Of a stretch of 64,000 nt of DNA, positions 11,020 through 23,220 are shown piece after piece. Each line of letters starts with the position of its first letter. Position 1 is the first letter of the stretch. The position numbers and the translations under genes are program-made. Below the pieces are notes generated by a model that searched no databases, was not told the origin of the DNA, and saw only the letters and a program-made list of their open reading frames with translations. Source of the DNA: Forficula auricularia (taxonomy: Eukaryota > Arthropoda > Insecta > Dermaptera > Forficulidae); the NCBI GenBank assembly GCA_024734495.1, contig JALMQS010000851.1:295606-359605 (forward strand). The letters are read 5' to 3'.

Positions 11020-11378
11020 TGTTGCAGAAAAACACCGTTTTTTAGTAAAAATCCGTTTCGCTGAATACCTTTATGGCAACTAGATTTTACTAATGTTGGT
11101 TGAGTTTGGTTCAAAGGTCTAGAATCTTCATTTTTGACCTTCCGCCTCATTTCGTGTGTTTATTTTCAAAATTTTTTAAACGAAAATGTCAAAAATTAGA
11201 TTCTCTACAAATTTTTTCTAATTTTTGACATTTTCGTTTAAAATTTTTAGAAATAAACACACGAAATGAGGCGGAAGGTCAAAAATGAAGATTCTAGACC
11301 TTTGATCCAAACTCAACCAACATCAGTAAACTCTAGCTGCCATAAAGGTATTCAGCGAAACGGTGTTTTACTGGAACA
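11020..11378. mobile_element. Foldback MITE (TGTTGCAG family), copy 2
   Basis: Nearly perfect 359-bp palindrome centred near 11200. The arms contain GACCTTCCGCCTCATTTCGT and its complement, and the loop is AT-rich. Ends are TGTTGCAG and TACTGGAACA, flanked by TATA at 11016-11019 and 11379-11382. This is the cleaner of the two copies. The small antisense frames inside it mirror each other because of the palindrome and are not genes. Confidence 0.88.
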
Positions 11379-11382
11379 TATA

Positions 11383-11465
11383 TATACGAGCTTTTCGTGC
11401 TTGCCTTCGGCACGCCCTCGAAACTCGGCCCTCCGAGCTGAGTGCCCTGGCGGGCAGCGTCTCGG
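11383..11465 (-). repeat. GC-rich Helitron-like 3' end, isolated copy
   Basis: The reverse complement matches the GC-rich end at about 4604-4686: GACGCTGCCCGC, then GGGCCGAG, GGGCGTGCCGAAGGCA and AGCTCGTATATA. It directly abuts the foldback MITE through a TA-rich junction. Confidence 0.7.
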
Positions 11466-11904
11466 TCCAAAAATTTTATTCCTCTTAAAAAACCACACTC
11501 CAAATGTATACCCGTAAACTACCGAAAATCGTCTCTTAAAAGTTTCGTCTCTTTAATTTTTTAGTGGTGAGGGGGGGGAGGAATAATTATCAATATATTT
11601 AATGTTTCTTAATTTAAAAATGAATTGGAGTCTTTCATTTCAAAATTCGAGTCCAAATTACAATTATATTTCAAATTTGCCTGGTTAATGAAAATCGATT
11701 GGAGCCATCAGTTTAAAATCCGAGCTGACAATTATATTTCAAATTTACCTCGTTAATTAATATATATTTAATGTTTCTTAATTTAAAATCTATTGGTGTT
11801 TTTTCATTTTCATTCGAGTTCAAATGAATACAATATTATCTCGACACAAAGTCTAAATCAAAAATATATAGTTTTATTAACAGAAATCAAGATATAAATA
11901 TTGA

Positions 11905-11985
11905 TGTTGCATTGGTGTAATGGCTAGAGCTGATGCCCTTAGTTCAAGAGTTCGTCGGTTCGATTCTAGGCAAAAGGGTAATTTT
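11905..11985 (+). mobile_element. tRNA-like SINE head or decayed tRNA
   Basis: TTGGTGTAATGGCTAGAGC resembles an A box and CGGTTCGATTCTAGG a B box, about 45 bp apart, as in a tRNA-derived pol III promoter. A clean cloverleaf with an acceptor stem is not evident, so a SINE head is favoured over a functional tRNA. Confidence 0.55.
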
Positions 11986-12254
11986 TTTAAAGAAAATTCT
12001 CTCAGCGTTGTTACAAATTAATCTAGGCTCTTATATATAGTATATAATATTATATATATACAAGAATTGCTCGTTTAATATATAAGATAAGATTATTATT
12101 ATTATTATTATTATTAAATAATATTAAAATATACTCTCCTTCATTATGTACTCTTTAACTGGTTCTTGAGTTTAGGTTTTGGAAATGTCTATCTCAGGGA
12201 AAATTGTTTACTGGGGTGGCTTCTTGTTGCCTTTCTTTCTATCTGGTGAGACGC

Positions 12255-12345
12255 CTGGAATGTATTACTAGGGTGAAAAATTGCTGTCTGGAGCGGAACG
12301 CGAACCCCGAGCCGAGTCTAGTTTGGTATCCCTGCGGCTATCCGC
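12255..12345 (-). mobile_element. tRNA-like SINE fragment
   Basis: On the minus strand a B-box-like GGGGTTCGCGTTCC follows GAGCGGATAGCCGCAGGG. GC-richer than its surroundings. No target duplication found. Confidence 0.4.
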
Positions 12346-12359
12346 TCTTCTAAATGCAT

Positions 12360-15150
12360 AATTGACTCGAATTAATTTATATATAATCTCCTTTATTAAA
12401 AACGTCCACATCTGTAGATTTCGTGAGATTTAAGCCGATTTATTTTTTTAATTAAATAAACTTGAACAAATGATTTTTTTCTACTTAATATTCTCTGATA
12501 ATAAAGCAATTTTTTTCCTATTTATTATATTTTGTAAATTTGAAAATTAATTCGCATATTTGAATTATATAGATAGCCTCTGGTAATCCGTTGCGGGCGA
12601 ATCCTTGTTCACATCTCTAATTGATTCTCATCTGAATTTTTGATCATGAAATGCATTTATTTATTGAATCGAAAATATAATCTTCGAATAATTTAGAACG
12701 CTAATGCATTATCTGACTTTTAAAGGGACCTACCTACTATAATAGAGAATAGTTAATAATTAAAATATATGGAAATTTGGAGCAATGAATTAATTATATC
12801 TAACATTTAGAAAAATAAAGAATACAGTATATTTCACTCGGTAAGCACTGATCTCTCAGTATTGAATTTATTCAAACATTTTGAAATTTATTCTATATTT
12901 TCATTTTTTGAAGTTTCTGAAATGGGACAAAAAATCATTTTAAAACATATTTTTTTGTCTTTCTCTCTGTATCTACACATTTCAATACCTGCATTAACTC
13001 TAAAACAGAACCTTTAAAAATTTTATTTCTGGTACTAAAATATTTGTATTTTAGAACTGGTATGATTTTGTGCACTCTCAGAAATCTACATGAACAAATC
13101 CTGAAAATTGAAAAAATCAAACCAATGTAGAATCGTTGTAGCTAAGTTTGGCCCAAAAATATGTTTTGTTAAGCTACAACTCCGTGCCAAGTTCCAGTTT
13201 TCTATCTTCAACCTCTCTCACTTCTTATTTTTATCAACTTAATTTTTTATTCCTAATAAGTTATCCCTCTTCTTTAGCTGTTACAAGCGACATCCGACCT
13301 TTTTTCGTAGTTAGGCGGGTTGCCCTGGCGGTCAAGCCTTTCAGTTACTCGAAAGTTCGCCCACTGAAAATTTCAAAAAGTGATAAAAATTTCTTAAATG
13401 TATGTTAAAAAAAATAATAATAATAATTTATTTTTTCTAGTCGAATCAATGGCGTGAAGTCAGCGGTTTATTTGAGCTTATTTTTTTATTTGAAATGTTC
13501 ATAGGAAATTATCAAATATACAAAGGAAAAATGTTTGAAAATGTATTTTTTTTGCTTCTCAACACAAAAATATTTATTTGGTTTCTTACGTTGAAGAAAA
13601 ACATTTTTTTTTATTTCGTTCATTTTGGAAAATTCTCCCTGTATCCGTTAAAATTGGAGAAAAAAAGAATAAAAGCGGCTAATAAATAAAATTTCGCAAT
13701 TAGCGTATCTAATCTTGAATTTTACCATATATCTAATCGACTATTTAAAATAATTTTTTTTATAAAGCATTTGAAAAGTTTTTAAACCGGCATTGCATTT
13801 TGTTAATGTCAATCGAATGCAAGAAGGGGTGCACCAGTAAAGAAGCAGCCACTTTGGATCTCTAAAGACCCTTGCATTACCGAAGAGAATGGAAAGTTGA
13901 TTAAGTGAGAGGCTGGAGAGGTAGGTAATGTTTATGTAGTACAAGATGGTGAAAGCTCAAAAAAATTGAAAGATAATGATTCATAAAAAAATTTCACTGA
14001 ACGTACTTTTGTGTCAATTTTAAACTTTACATTAAAAAAGCAACAAAATAATTGGACTTTTCAATCAGGAAATGGAATATGAGGGAAATATAAAATAATT
14101 TAATTCTTGATAAACTTCGAATTTAGTCAAAATATTATTTATATGTTCATAATATCAGGCTGTTATAATATTCAATTCAGTGACGAATAATTGTTACGGA
14201 GGCGGCTTGAGAATACTCATTCGAGTGAATTGTTTCCAATCAATTGGAATAATGGAATAATGCCATTGCCTTTATGGTACAAGAATAAAAGCTGGCCTTT
14301 CTATGGATTTCCTATACCTTTAAAATAATTTTTAAGACAATTATTATTTTTATTGAAATTTTCAAAACAATCTAATCCAATCATTTTTTTATTTGAAATA
14401 AACTACTCAGTGAAAATTAATATTTAAAGGTTTGAGTTTTAAAACAAGAGAAAAGAGTTTTGAATGAAGAAATACCAGTATGTTCCTGTCTATAAGAATT
14501 TCTATTCTAGCTCAAAGGTATTCTATAAAATTAATTCTCTATTCAAGAAAGTAGATTATTCCCCCAAGTGATGGCTGATCATTCTATCTAACGTAAATTC
14601 CGAATTAAACATAAAAGACACGAAACAAGGATCTAAGAAAGAGATCATTACTAACTCATTTAAATAAGTCCTAGATTCTCCTATACTTAAATCCCTCACT
14701 CTTATCTAAATTTATTTTAATAATCTAAAAGAATCTGAATTGAACAATATTAATTTTTCTTTGATGAATTATTTTTTCACATTTTTTAATGAAATTTATT
14801 AGAGGAATTACACTAAGAATAACGTGTAACCTTTATAGACCACATTTGACCCCTCATGGGGAAAATAAGAATAGAGAAGCGGAAGAAATTTCATGGATTG
14901 AAATCTATTCAGTATTCATATGTTCCGAATATTTTAACATTAAAAATGTTAAAATATTTTGGTACTTATGATTAGAACAAGCTACAACCTGCAGATAGTA
15001 TACATTATATTTTTATATCTTATATACATATTAGGTCCACCTGGCTCCTTCGGGAAGCTTGTCAATATAATTATCTTGAGGCATTCCCTCTAGTGTTCGG
15101 GCCCTCTTGGCATCATACGATCACAACCATAAGTACTTTATGGTGGCTGG
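12360..15150. other. Unassigned AT-rich sequence
   Basis: Short open frames at 13148-13408 and elsewhere show no domains or splice context. No repeat partner recognised in the window. Confidence 0.35.
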
Positions 15151-15152
15151 CA

Positions 15153-15278
15153 CCTAAAATCCCGAAACCCAAAATCCCGACAGCCAAAATCCCAACAACC
15201 CAAAATCTCGACAACCCAAAATCCCGACAACCCAAAATCCCTACAGCCAAAATCCCGACAACCCAAAATCCCAACATG
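15153..15278. repeat. Minisatellite, about 16-17 bp unit
   Basis: Seven to eight tandem units of the form AAAATCCCGACAACCC with small variants. Confidence 0.9.
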
Positions 15279-15289
15279 TGAAATTCAGG

Positions 15290-18120
15290 CTTATTTATGA
15301 TTTTTTTATTAACCTTTTTGATATTTGAACAAATAAATATACTATCTATATGTATTTGACTACATATTAGCCTAATTAAGACAAAAAGTACATGTCAAAT
15401 ATCAATATAATAAATAAATAAAATAAATTTTATCAATCTATTTAACACATATTTAAAAAAATATATTTAACATGATAAATAACTTAATAACCTAATAAAT
15501 ATAATGTGTACATAATTGAAATATCAAAATAACAAATAACAACACAGTTTAAGAACAATAGAACGGAATCATTTTACTTATCCATTTTTACATTTAGAAA
15601 TATCAAATTCAAATAAATAAATAAAAAATTAAAATATATTTTATATAGATCTATCACCTGACCAAAAGTATCACTTTTCGTGATAATTGTTTGCGAGTAA
15701 CTTCGCTTCAATGTTAAAAACAAATTTACCAATAATGTCATTAACTCATTACCGCAAATTTAGGAAACCTCACTGTGGGAGGCTCAAAAAGGTAAATTCA
15801 ATAAAAGTAATGTTTCAAAAGTTAACTTAGTGGTTGTAGAATATTTCATTGGCCTAAAGTTCACATATGAAAGTCTCTAAGATATTACGCAGTGTGCCAA
15901 TTAACCAAATACTGGAAACAGAGTTCTTTTTAATGTCATAGAGTTTGGTTATTTTGTATTCGTTGTTGAATAGAAAGATTTGAGCTATTCTTTCGCAAGA
16001 AAATTTCAAAAGGTAAAGACTTCCTATTCGATTTTGTAGTTAAAAGTTCGCATTGTTCAATAAACCAACATTCAATTTATCGAAAGGTGAGTGTAATTGT
16101 TATTGATTAAAATTTCTACTCAAAAATTCTCGTTTTAATTTCACCAACTCATTTTTATTAATTGACAAAAAAACTAAAGCAACCTTTTCAATATTTATTG
16201 TAATTTTCCAAAACAAATATCTTTCAAGTGATAGTTCTTTGTTTATTATTATAGCAACTTATGGCACGAATAGATTCAAAATCTACTATAGTATTCATAT
16301 TTATTGAATTTTTTTATCAATTTCCTCTCTCTTTTATATATCATTGAAAAGTTCCATTTTTAGAAAGAATTTTAATTAAAATTTATATAATTATATATTC
16401 TGAAATTCATATTTGAAAGAAACAAATTTTAAATAATCTTTGTTCATAGACTGAAAATTATATATATCAATAACTCTTATTAAAATGTAATGTCTGTTTA
16501 TGTAGGTATATAAAAAAATGGTTCTAATGGTTTATTTATTTTTATTTTTTATTTATTTAGGTTTAACTACTAGGTCATACAATTATATTGAAATATACTA
16601 AATATAAATACATAGAGAAGAAATTGCATTAAAAAAAACTATATATAGCTATATATTTAATACAAATTACAACTACTTATAAATCAAGCCAATGATCTTA
16701 ATAAACTTTTCACTAGGGCAATCAATTAATGTTCTAAAAAGTACTTTAATGGGCTGTAAGAGTTTATACATATATATAAAAAAATATTTGCTGTTCCTGA
16801 ATTCTATGAATAGCGAGAGATCAAATTATAATGTAAAATATCTGAAAATATCGAAAAATTTCTGTCTTAATAATTTAATCAAAAAGTTTTTTTTTCCAAA
16901 TGATGTTTTAAATGAATATTTAATATTTCTATTGGTGTTATATTATTTATCAAAGATCTATTCTTTTTCTCCCTCTATTCAGCTACCAAACTCATTATAT
17001 TACATTATTACATATATTATACTTTGGATTACCCTTGGAAAGGTATTATTTACTCATATTTTCGAGATAATTAATTGATTACTCAGAAAAATCATTTTTA
17101 TGACTTTTGTCATGGGAAGATTTTTTGGAAAAATTGTCAGAATTTCTATCACAAAAAAAGTATGTTCTTTATCTGATTCTGAAAGCGTTTTTTGAGTAAT
17201 TTCGAAAAAAAATACTAATGTAATAATTAATAAAGTAGCTACTCTAAAAAATAATTAGTAAACGCGTTAATAATTTTTTCACATTTTAGTCATTATCTCG
17301 CGATTCAAAAAGCTATAATTATTTGCTTAGAAGTCTAAATGGAAAAGTATTTGAGTTAGTACACATCAGTGGCGGTATATGAGATTTCAACCAGCGGATG
17401 CTGTCCAAAATATAACCTTTCAATTTTTAAAATTTTATTTTATTTTTCGCTTACGCTTGGGAAATTTCGAAACGAACTAAAGAGAGGAGAGTTTTGAATT
17501 GGTTGAATTAAATATAATTACAATGGGACACCGATTATTTACAACATAGTATACCTAGACTTTTGAAATACAGCGTATGTTTCAAGGTCCACGGTATTCT
17601 GCTGAAAAAAAGAAACCCTATCGATCATACATAAGCGAAATCCTGCCATACAGGTTTTGTAAGATTCTCACCCGTATCAGCCGACTACGATCATATTACT
17701 TATACTATCGGTTTTCAAATGAAAGACTTTTTTAATTGTCTTTCGACAAATATAGAAAACACACGCACACAGACACTTTTTTGTAAAATTCATCGATAAA
17801 CGCAGAATTTTGTGGGTTTTTTTTTCAAATTTAACATTATATTTTTTGTAACACGGTATGAAAATACTATTGACGTTTTGTAATTGTAGGGATGGGCACC
17901 ATCCACAGCATCCATGGACCGCACGCCACTGGTACACATATAGCACACACAGTCGTTTTCTAAAAAAAAATTGGTGTATTCTTAAGACCACACGACAGAA
18001 GTGAAAACTTATATATCGCATTTATAATTCTAATATTCTAAAATTATTAAAATTTATAAAAATACATTTTTAAGTAAACTTTTAATTATTTTTTGGGGAT
18101 TGTTAAATATATAATATTTA
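15290..18120. other. Unassigned AT-rich sequence with an old repeat relic
   Basis: From about 16870 to 17060 the phrases AATGAATATTTAATATT and CTCCCTCTATTCAGCT resemble 18950-19065 and 22130-22240, so an old copy of that repeat is present. An open frame there (16692-17078) has no domain. The rest shows nothing I can name. Confidence 0.35.
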
Positions 18121-18123
18121 TTT

Positions 18124-18295
18124 TACGAACATGAATTTAGGCCATTTAACAAAGATTTTAATAGATATGTTTATATTGCATGTAGAAGGGTCTTGTCCCC
18201 TCGGGAGTCGAACCCAATCAAGTAAGCTTTCCGGGCAACTAGTCAGACAGACAGATATTAAATAAATGACCTAAATTCATGTTTGTAAAATTAAT
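18124..18295 (-). mobile_element. SINE-like B box inside a short inverted repeat
   Basis: ACGAACATGAATTTAGGCCA at 18124 onward and TGACCTAAATTCATGTTTGT at 18268 onward are inverted partners. Between them, on the minus strand, GGGTTCGACTCCCGAGGGG is a tRNA-type B box shared with SINE copies at 20545, 30110 and 35340. The right flank (18268-18356) recurs at 39471-39562. Confidence 0.55.
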
Positions 18296-19119
18296 TGATT
18301 ATATATCACAAGTTGATTTTGAGAAAAAATTCAATCTTCCTCAAATAGATACTCATTCTTTACTTATAATATTTATGTTATGTTATTTTTAAATATTCTA
18401 TTATTATAAGTATTTAATGTTTAGTTTGTTTTATTCAGGATTTTGGACTATTTCTATTTTTCGATTTAGCCGTAGGAAAATAAAAATGTACATGAGCGCC
18501 AAAATTCAAATATAAGATATTATTTTAAGCTTAGAGTTAATAGTGCCACGCCATCTATGGCTAGACACAGACCCCAACCGTGACGCGTGATGCGTGACGA
18601 CTCAATCCCATTTACTGCTAAGTAAAATAAAAAGTGTGCAAGGCGCGCCAAAAGAAGTTATCACTTCAATTTTTTTTTTACTTATGGGACCTTGAAACGT
18701 AAAGAGTTATAAAAATCTTTACTTTGAATTTTTTTTCATGAACATAAAAAGGTTTCCATTAGATTCTCTAGAGATATTCGATGATATTTGTTGTGTAATG
18801 AATATAGAAGAGCAAAACGTATTTTTCTGCTCGGACTTGTTCGAAAAGCGAGAGATACAAAAATAATCCAATTAAAATATAAAATATTTGAATACATTAA
18901 ACAATTTCGTCGTAGCTAATTTAGTAAAAAAAAAAGGAAAAAAAGATTTATTTTTTTAGTAAATGATGATTTTTAAAATGAATATTTAATATTCATGTTG
19001 GTATTATATAAAACCCGAGGTCTCTTTCCCTCTCTCTTCAGCTCCCAACTCAATATAGAAAATATACTTTGAATTCGCCTTGAGGGTTTTTGCAAAGAAG
19101 AAACTATCGTGGATGGCGG

Positions 19120-19260
19120 GGTAATTAGATGCCGGGGGCGGCCGCCGCCGCCGCCTCCAATAACCCGCAAAGTAACGAGTCGCCGAAGGCGTGGGGGCGG
19201 AGCCTCCGCCCCCGGCCACGCGAATCTCTCGAGCATGGATCGAATAGACCATGTGGGAAT
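19120..19260. repeat. GC-rich block in AT-rich surroundings
   Basis: About 140 bp with GGGGGCGGCCGCCGCCGCCG and GGGGGCGGAGCCTCCGCCCC, the latter forming an inverted repeat around GGAGCCTCC. It recurs in degraded form at 22305-22400. Part of a larger repeat spanning about 18820-19420. Function unknown. Confidence 0.6.
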
Positions 19261-19759
19261 ATTTATTGCAAACGTGCCTAGTGTCGGGGATTGTGATTCG
19301 ATATCAGCCACTAATTTCCTTTTTCTCTTAGGCTTAAAATTCTTAAGCAAAAATTGCACACTTAAGCTGCTGAGGTTTTACCAATAAGATAAAAAAAAAA
19401 AAAAACTGACACACGAGGCTTTAAAACACGCTTGTTCTTCTCGAATATTTATATATCGCTCTTACACAACAAATTGTTTATACCTATGTGCAATTGTATA
19501 GTGGTGTTTTTGTTTAGTATTTTTCGAAATATATCAAAAATCTTTAAGACTATTTTAATAAAAATAGTTTCCCTTGAAAAAAAAAAATTAAGGAAATAAA
19601 TGCCCCATTAATTGAAAAGTAAAAGATTTTGATTTGTATTAGTTGAATAAAAGATTTCACTGTCGATGGTAACAGAATTGTTTTTATTTTAGGTTAAAAA
19701 TAAAATAAAATGAGAGAGTCTTCTGTTTTTAAATAAAATAATTTTTAATTATTTCTAGA

Positions 19760-19794
19760 GACTATAGTTTCGAAGGCATTGCCTTCATCATCAG
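19760..19794 (-). ncRNA. Hammerhead-like motif 4
   Basis: On the minus strand: CTGATGA, extra T, stem II GAAGGC/GCCTTC with a 3-nt loop, GAAA, then the palindrome ACTATAGT and C. Stem I inner pairs AGA/TCT. It mirrors motif 5. Confidence 0.55.
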
Positions 19795-19905
19795 TCTATA
19801 TTCTAATCTCCCAAGAGGAAACATGAAGAAAAAGACATTATATATTTTCAAAATTTTCTATGTATAAATCTTAATTTGTAACTAATTTGAAATATTTGTG
19901 ATAGA

Positions 19906-19940
19906 CTGATGATGAAGGCAATGCCTTCGAAACTATAGTC
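19906..19940 (+). ncRNA. Hammerhead-like motif 5
   Basis: CTGATGA, extra T, GAAGGC-AAT-GCCTTC, GAAACTATAGTC. Upstream TATTT....AGA can pair with downstream TCT....AAATA, giving stem I with an internal loop, as type I hammerheads have. One of the best preserved copies. Confidence 0.6.
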
Positions 19941-20211
19941 TCTAGAAATAATTAAAAATTATTTTATTTAAAAAACAGAAGACTCTCTCATTTTATTTTA
20001 TTTTGAACCTAAAAAAAAAAAAAAAAAAAAAAAAGATTTTGATTTGGTACACTCTGCGCAAATTTTGGTGAAGTTGTTCGCTAACGATTTGGGAAAACTG
20101 AAAATTTGACATAAAGGAGCATATAATATCCCCAAAACTAAACAATTCTTGGTTAAAGATAAAAAAAAAACAATAACATTTCAGCTCCAAAACGACCCTT
20201 TTTACTATCTT

Positions 20212-20378
20212 CCGAAGGGTGAACCGCGATTGGAATTAGGTGTACATCGTCTTTGGATTATGTGGAAATATTTTGGAATTCGTCAGATAATGCCCATTCA
20301 TCTATTGTCTTCTATCTTGGAAATGAAAGTGGAAGTGGAAGTAGGTGTACACAATAATAGCTCGCGGTTCACCCCTCG
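20212..20378. mobile_element. hAT-type MITE (CGAAGGGTGAACCGCG family)
   Basis: 167-bp element with inverted ends CGAAGGGTGAACCGCG and CGCGGTTCACCCCTCG, flanked by a perfect 8-bp duplication CTATCTTC (20204-20211 and 20379-20386). Eight-base duplications are characteristic of hAT elements. Related copies are at 33831-34096 and 52261-52419. Confidence 0.88.
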
Positions 20379-20544
20379 CTATCTTCTGTAGTTGCGTTTT
20401 TACGGGTATCCGATTTGGACAAGCAGAAAAAATCATGCTTAAAATTATTTTTCTCCACGTTTCAGAATTTTCTATACACGAATAAGTTAAAAACAATTTC
20501 GTAGCTATATTTTTTATATTTGTATTTCCCTATTTATAGTTATA

Positions 20545-20650
20545 CATTATTCAGGTTCGACTACTGGGGGATGAATCCCTCTGATTTCGCAATTAAAGAA
20601 TATTTCTACTAAAATCCGAGAATTTGTCGTAAAAAATTAAATTCTTTCTG
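20545..20650 (+). mobile_element. SINE fragment
   Basis: AGGTTCGACTACTGGGGG is a B box, followed by GATGAATCCCTCTGAT and a body shared with 30120-30235. The A-box half is missing. Confidence 0.65.
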
Positions 20651-21271
20651 TTATATATTATGTTATAAAATAATTTTTGTAAAATTTTTGCAACTGATCA
20701 AATAAATGTTAAATGTAAAATTGTGTATTAATAAAATCCGATGGCTGATGAAAAGAAAAGAATTAAATAATAATAAAAAAAAAGCTAAAAACAAATTTGA
20801 AATTATTTTAATCAATTTACTAATATCTAGGCCATCGAGCGTCTTATATGTTTAACATTATTATAAGTGATATTTATTATTTTTAGAAAAATCTAGTGTA
20901 TTTTTTTTGTATGAACTCGAGAACAATGCTTATTTGGTCAGATTTTAATAGAAATAAAAAATTAATCGATTAGTCCTTTTTTAAAATTTTTATCGAAATG
21001 TCATCAGTTATGGCCAAGGTGTCGATTGTGGAATTTTCAACAGTCGTATCAGCGAAGCTTCGATGTATACACGTAACTGAGTCAGGAGAGCTTAAGTTTT
21101 GATTATGTATATGCACAGAATAAACTCGAGAACCGATCATCTCCCTAATATATATTATCCTTTACGAAATTTTTACACCCTCAGATAAGCGCTTTGTAGA
21201 TAGTCAACGAGACATACGTACAGGGATGGCGGTAAGCAGTTCAGTTACAAAACAGTTTCTTGTAATTGGTT

Positions 21272-21857
21272 ACCTTTTTACTTTACAATACATGGTATGG
21301 TCAAGTATTGTAATCGTGCATGAAAAAAGTGTTTTTTTTCCTTCTTTTTTTCGAAATATCTCAAAAACGGCTGAAACTATTTTGATTAAAAAAATTGAAC
21401 GAAACCATGGCATTTCGCTCTACAAAAATCTCTAATAAGTGAACATCGAAAAAATTATATTTTTCGAGATAATAATCGTTTTGTCAAAATGTCTGTTAGT
21501 CTGTCTGGTTGTCTGGTTGTTAGTTAGTCTGTGCGTTACCAAATTTTTGTGGACGAGCTAGGTCAAAAACTAGTTTGAATATCGAAACCAAATTTCACAT
21601 ATAGTTTTTGTCCATTGATATTAAGAGCTGATTAGATTTTGGTGCATATTGACCCAAAATTAAGGGGGTGGAGGGGGAGGGGGGTTAAAATTAAAAATCT
21701 AGGCCGTTTGAGCAAACTCAATCAAATTTTGTATACATAATCAGTGGACCCCCAGAAGTCTAAAAATGAAAAAACTAACCGCCCAAAATTGAGGGGAGTG
21801 TGTGTAAGGTCAAAAAAATGAAAATATTGGCCAGCAATAATGCACCGAACGAAGTAC
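21272..21857 (+). repeat. Family A TIR repeat, cut by the gap
   Basis: Starts CTTTTTACTTTACAATACATGG's conserved end and runs through the middle block and modules until the assembly gap. The same element is complete in copy 2 (23769-24480). Confidence 0.8.
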
Positions 21858-21957
21858 NNNNNNNNNNNNNNNNNNNNNNNNNNNNNNNNNNNNNNNNNNN
21901 NNNNNNNNNNNNNNNNNNNNNNNNNNNNNNNNNNNNNNNNNNNNNNNNNNNNNNNNN
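21858..21957. other. Assembly gap (100 N)
   Basis: Exactly 100 N, the usual placeholder for a gap of unknown length. Confidence 1.
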
Positions 21958-22889
21958 TGGCGTAATGAGACGTTATTAAAACGCATTTCTCGCTCGGACT
22001 TGTTCGAAAAGCGAGAGATACAGAAAATAATCCAATTAAATATACAACATTTGAATACATTGAACAATTTCGTCGTAGCTAATTTAGCAAAAAAAAAAAA
22101 GGAAAAAAAGATTTATTTTTTTAGTGCATGATGTGATTTTAAAATGAACATTTAATATTCATCTATGCTAGTACTATATAAAACTCCGAGGCTCTTTCCC
22201 TCTCTCTTCAGAAACTCCCCATCAATATAGAAAATATACTTTGAATTCGCCTTGCGGGTTTTTGCAAAAGAAGAAACGATCGTGCATGGCGGGGTAGCAA
22301 TTGAACAGATGCGGGCGGCCGCCGCGCCGCCTCAATAACCCGCAAAGTAACAGTCGCCAGAAACGTGAGGCGATCCTCCGCCCCGCCGTTGCCAATCTCT
22401 CGAGCATGGATCGAACGGGCAGCCATGTGAATTATTTATTACCGACGATGCGCCAGTGTTGGGGATTGTGATATCGATATCAGCCACTAATTTCCTTTTT
22501 CTCTTAGGCTTAAAATTCTTATGTAACGTATTGCACACTTGAGCTGCTTGAGGTTTTTACCAATAAGACAAAAAAAAAAAAAAAAACTGACGCACGAGAC
22601 TTTAAAACACGCTTTCGTTCTTCTCGAATATTTATATATCGCCTTCTTACACAACAAATTGTTTATACCTATGTGCAATTGGTATGAGAGGTGTTTTTGT
22701 CTGGTAGCTTTTTGCAAATATATCATGAAATCTTTAAGACTATTTTAACAAAAATAGCTTTCCCTTAAAAAAAAAAAATTACGGAAATACAATGCTTCCC
22801 ATTAATTGAAAAGTGCAGATGATCGATTTGCATTAGTAGCAACAAAAGATTTCGACTGTCGAGCTGGCAACAGAATTTGTTTTTTATTT

Positions 22890-23220
22890 TAGGCCAAAAA
22901 CAAAACAAAAAATGAGAAGAGTCTTCATTGTTAAACAAAATAATTTTTAACTATTTCTAGAGACTATAGTCTCGAAGGCGATTGCCTTCATCATCAGTCC
23001 ACATTCTGACCTCCCAAGAGTGAAACATGAAGAAAAAAGACATTATATATTTTCAAAATTTTCTTTATGTATAAATCTTAATTTTGTAAACTGATTTCAG
23101 ATATTTGGTGATAGACTGATGACGAAGGCCTACCGAAACTATAGTCTCTGAAATACTTGAAAACCATTTTATTTAAAAAACAGAAGACTCGATTTTTAAT
23201 TTTCATTTTTTGAACCTAAA
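22890..23220. repeat. Palindromic hammerhead repeat, degraded second copy
   Basis: Corresponds to 19690-20012. Motif on the minus strand at 22962-22997 (GAAA changed to GAGA) and on the plus strand at 23116-23146 (stem II shortened). Confidence 0.7.

Larger units (their letters stand above)
19690..20012. repeat. Palindromic repeat with paired hammerhead-like motifs
   Basis: Arms of about 115 bp (19690-19805 and 19895-20012) are almost perfect reverse complements, with AGAGAGTCTTCTG at the outer side and the hammerhead-like motifs at the inner side. A loop of about 90 bp lies between. The right end runs into a long A tract. No protein coded. Confidence 0.8.
18790..21857 (+). repeat. Direct duplication, copy 1 (before the gap)
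   Basis: This segment is repeated, in the same orientation, immediately after the 100-N gap (21958-24480). Shared landmarks: CTCGGACTTGTTCGAAAAGC, the GC-rich block near 19120-19260, the hammerhead palindrome, ATCGATTAGTCC and a family A copy. Copy 2 lacks about 20097-20817 of copy 1. Overlapping contig ends joined without merging would give exactly this pattern. Confidence 0.8.

Noticed and set aside
15153..15278. CRISPR-like array of short repeats
   Set aside because: Units are contiguous with no spacers and the genome is eukaryotic; it is a minisatellite.
19004..19387. Pro/Arg-rich frames on both strands around the GC-rich block
   Set aside because: Generated by CCGCC-type composition within a repeat; not preserved in the second copy at 22.2-22.5 kb.
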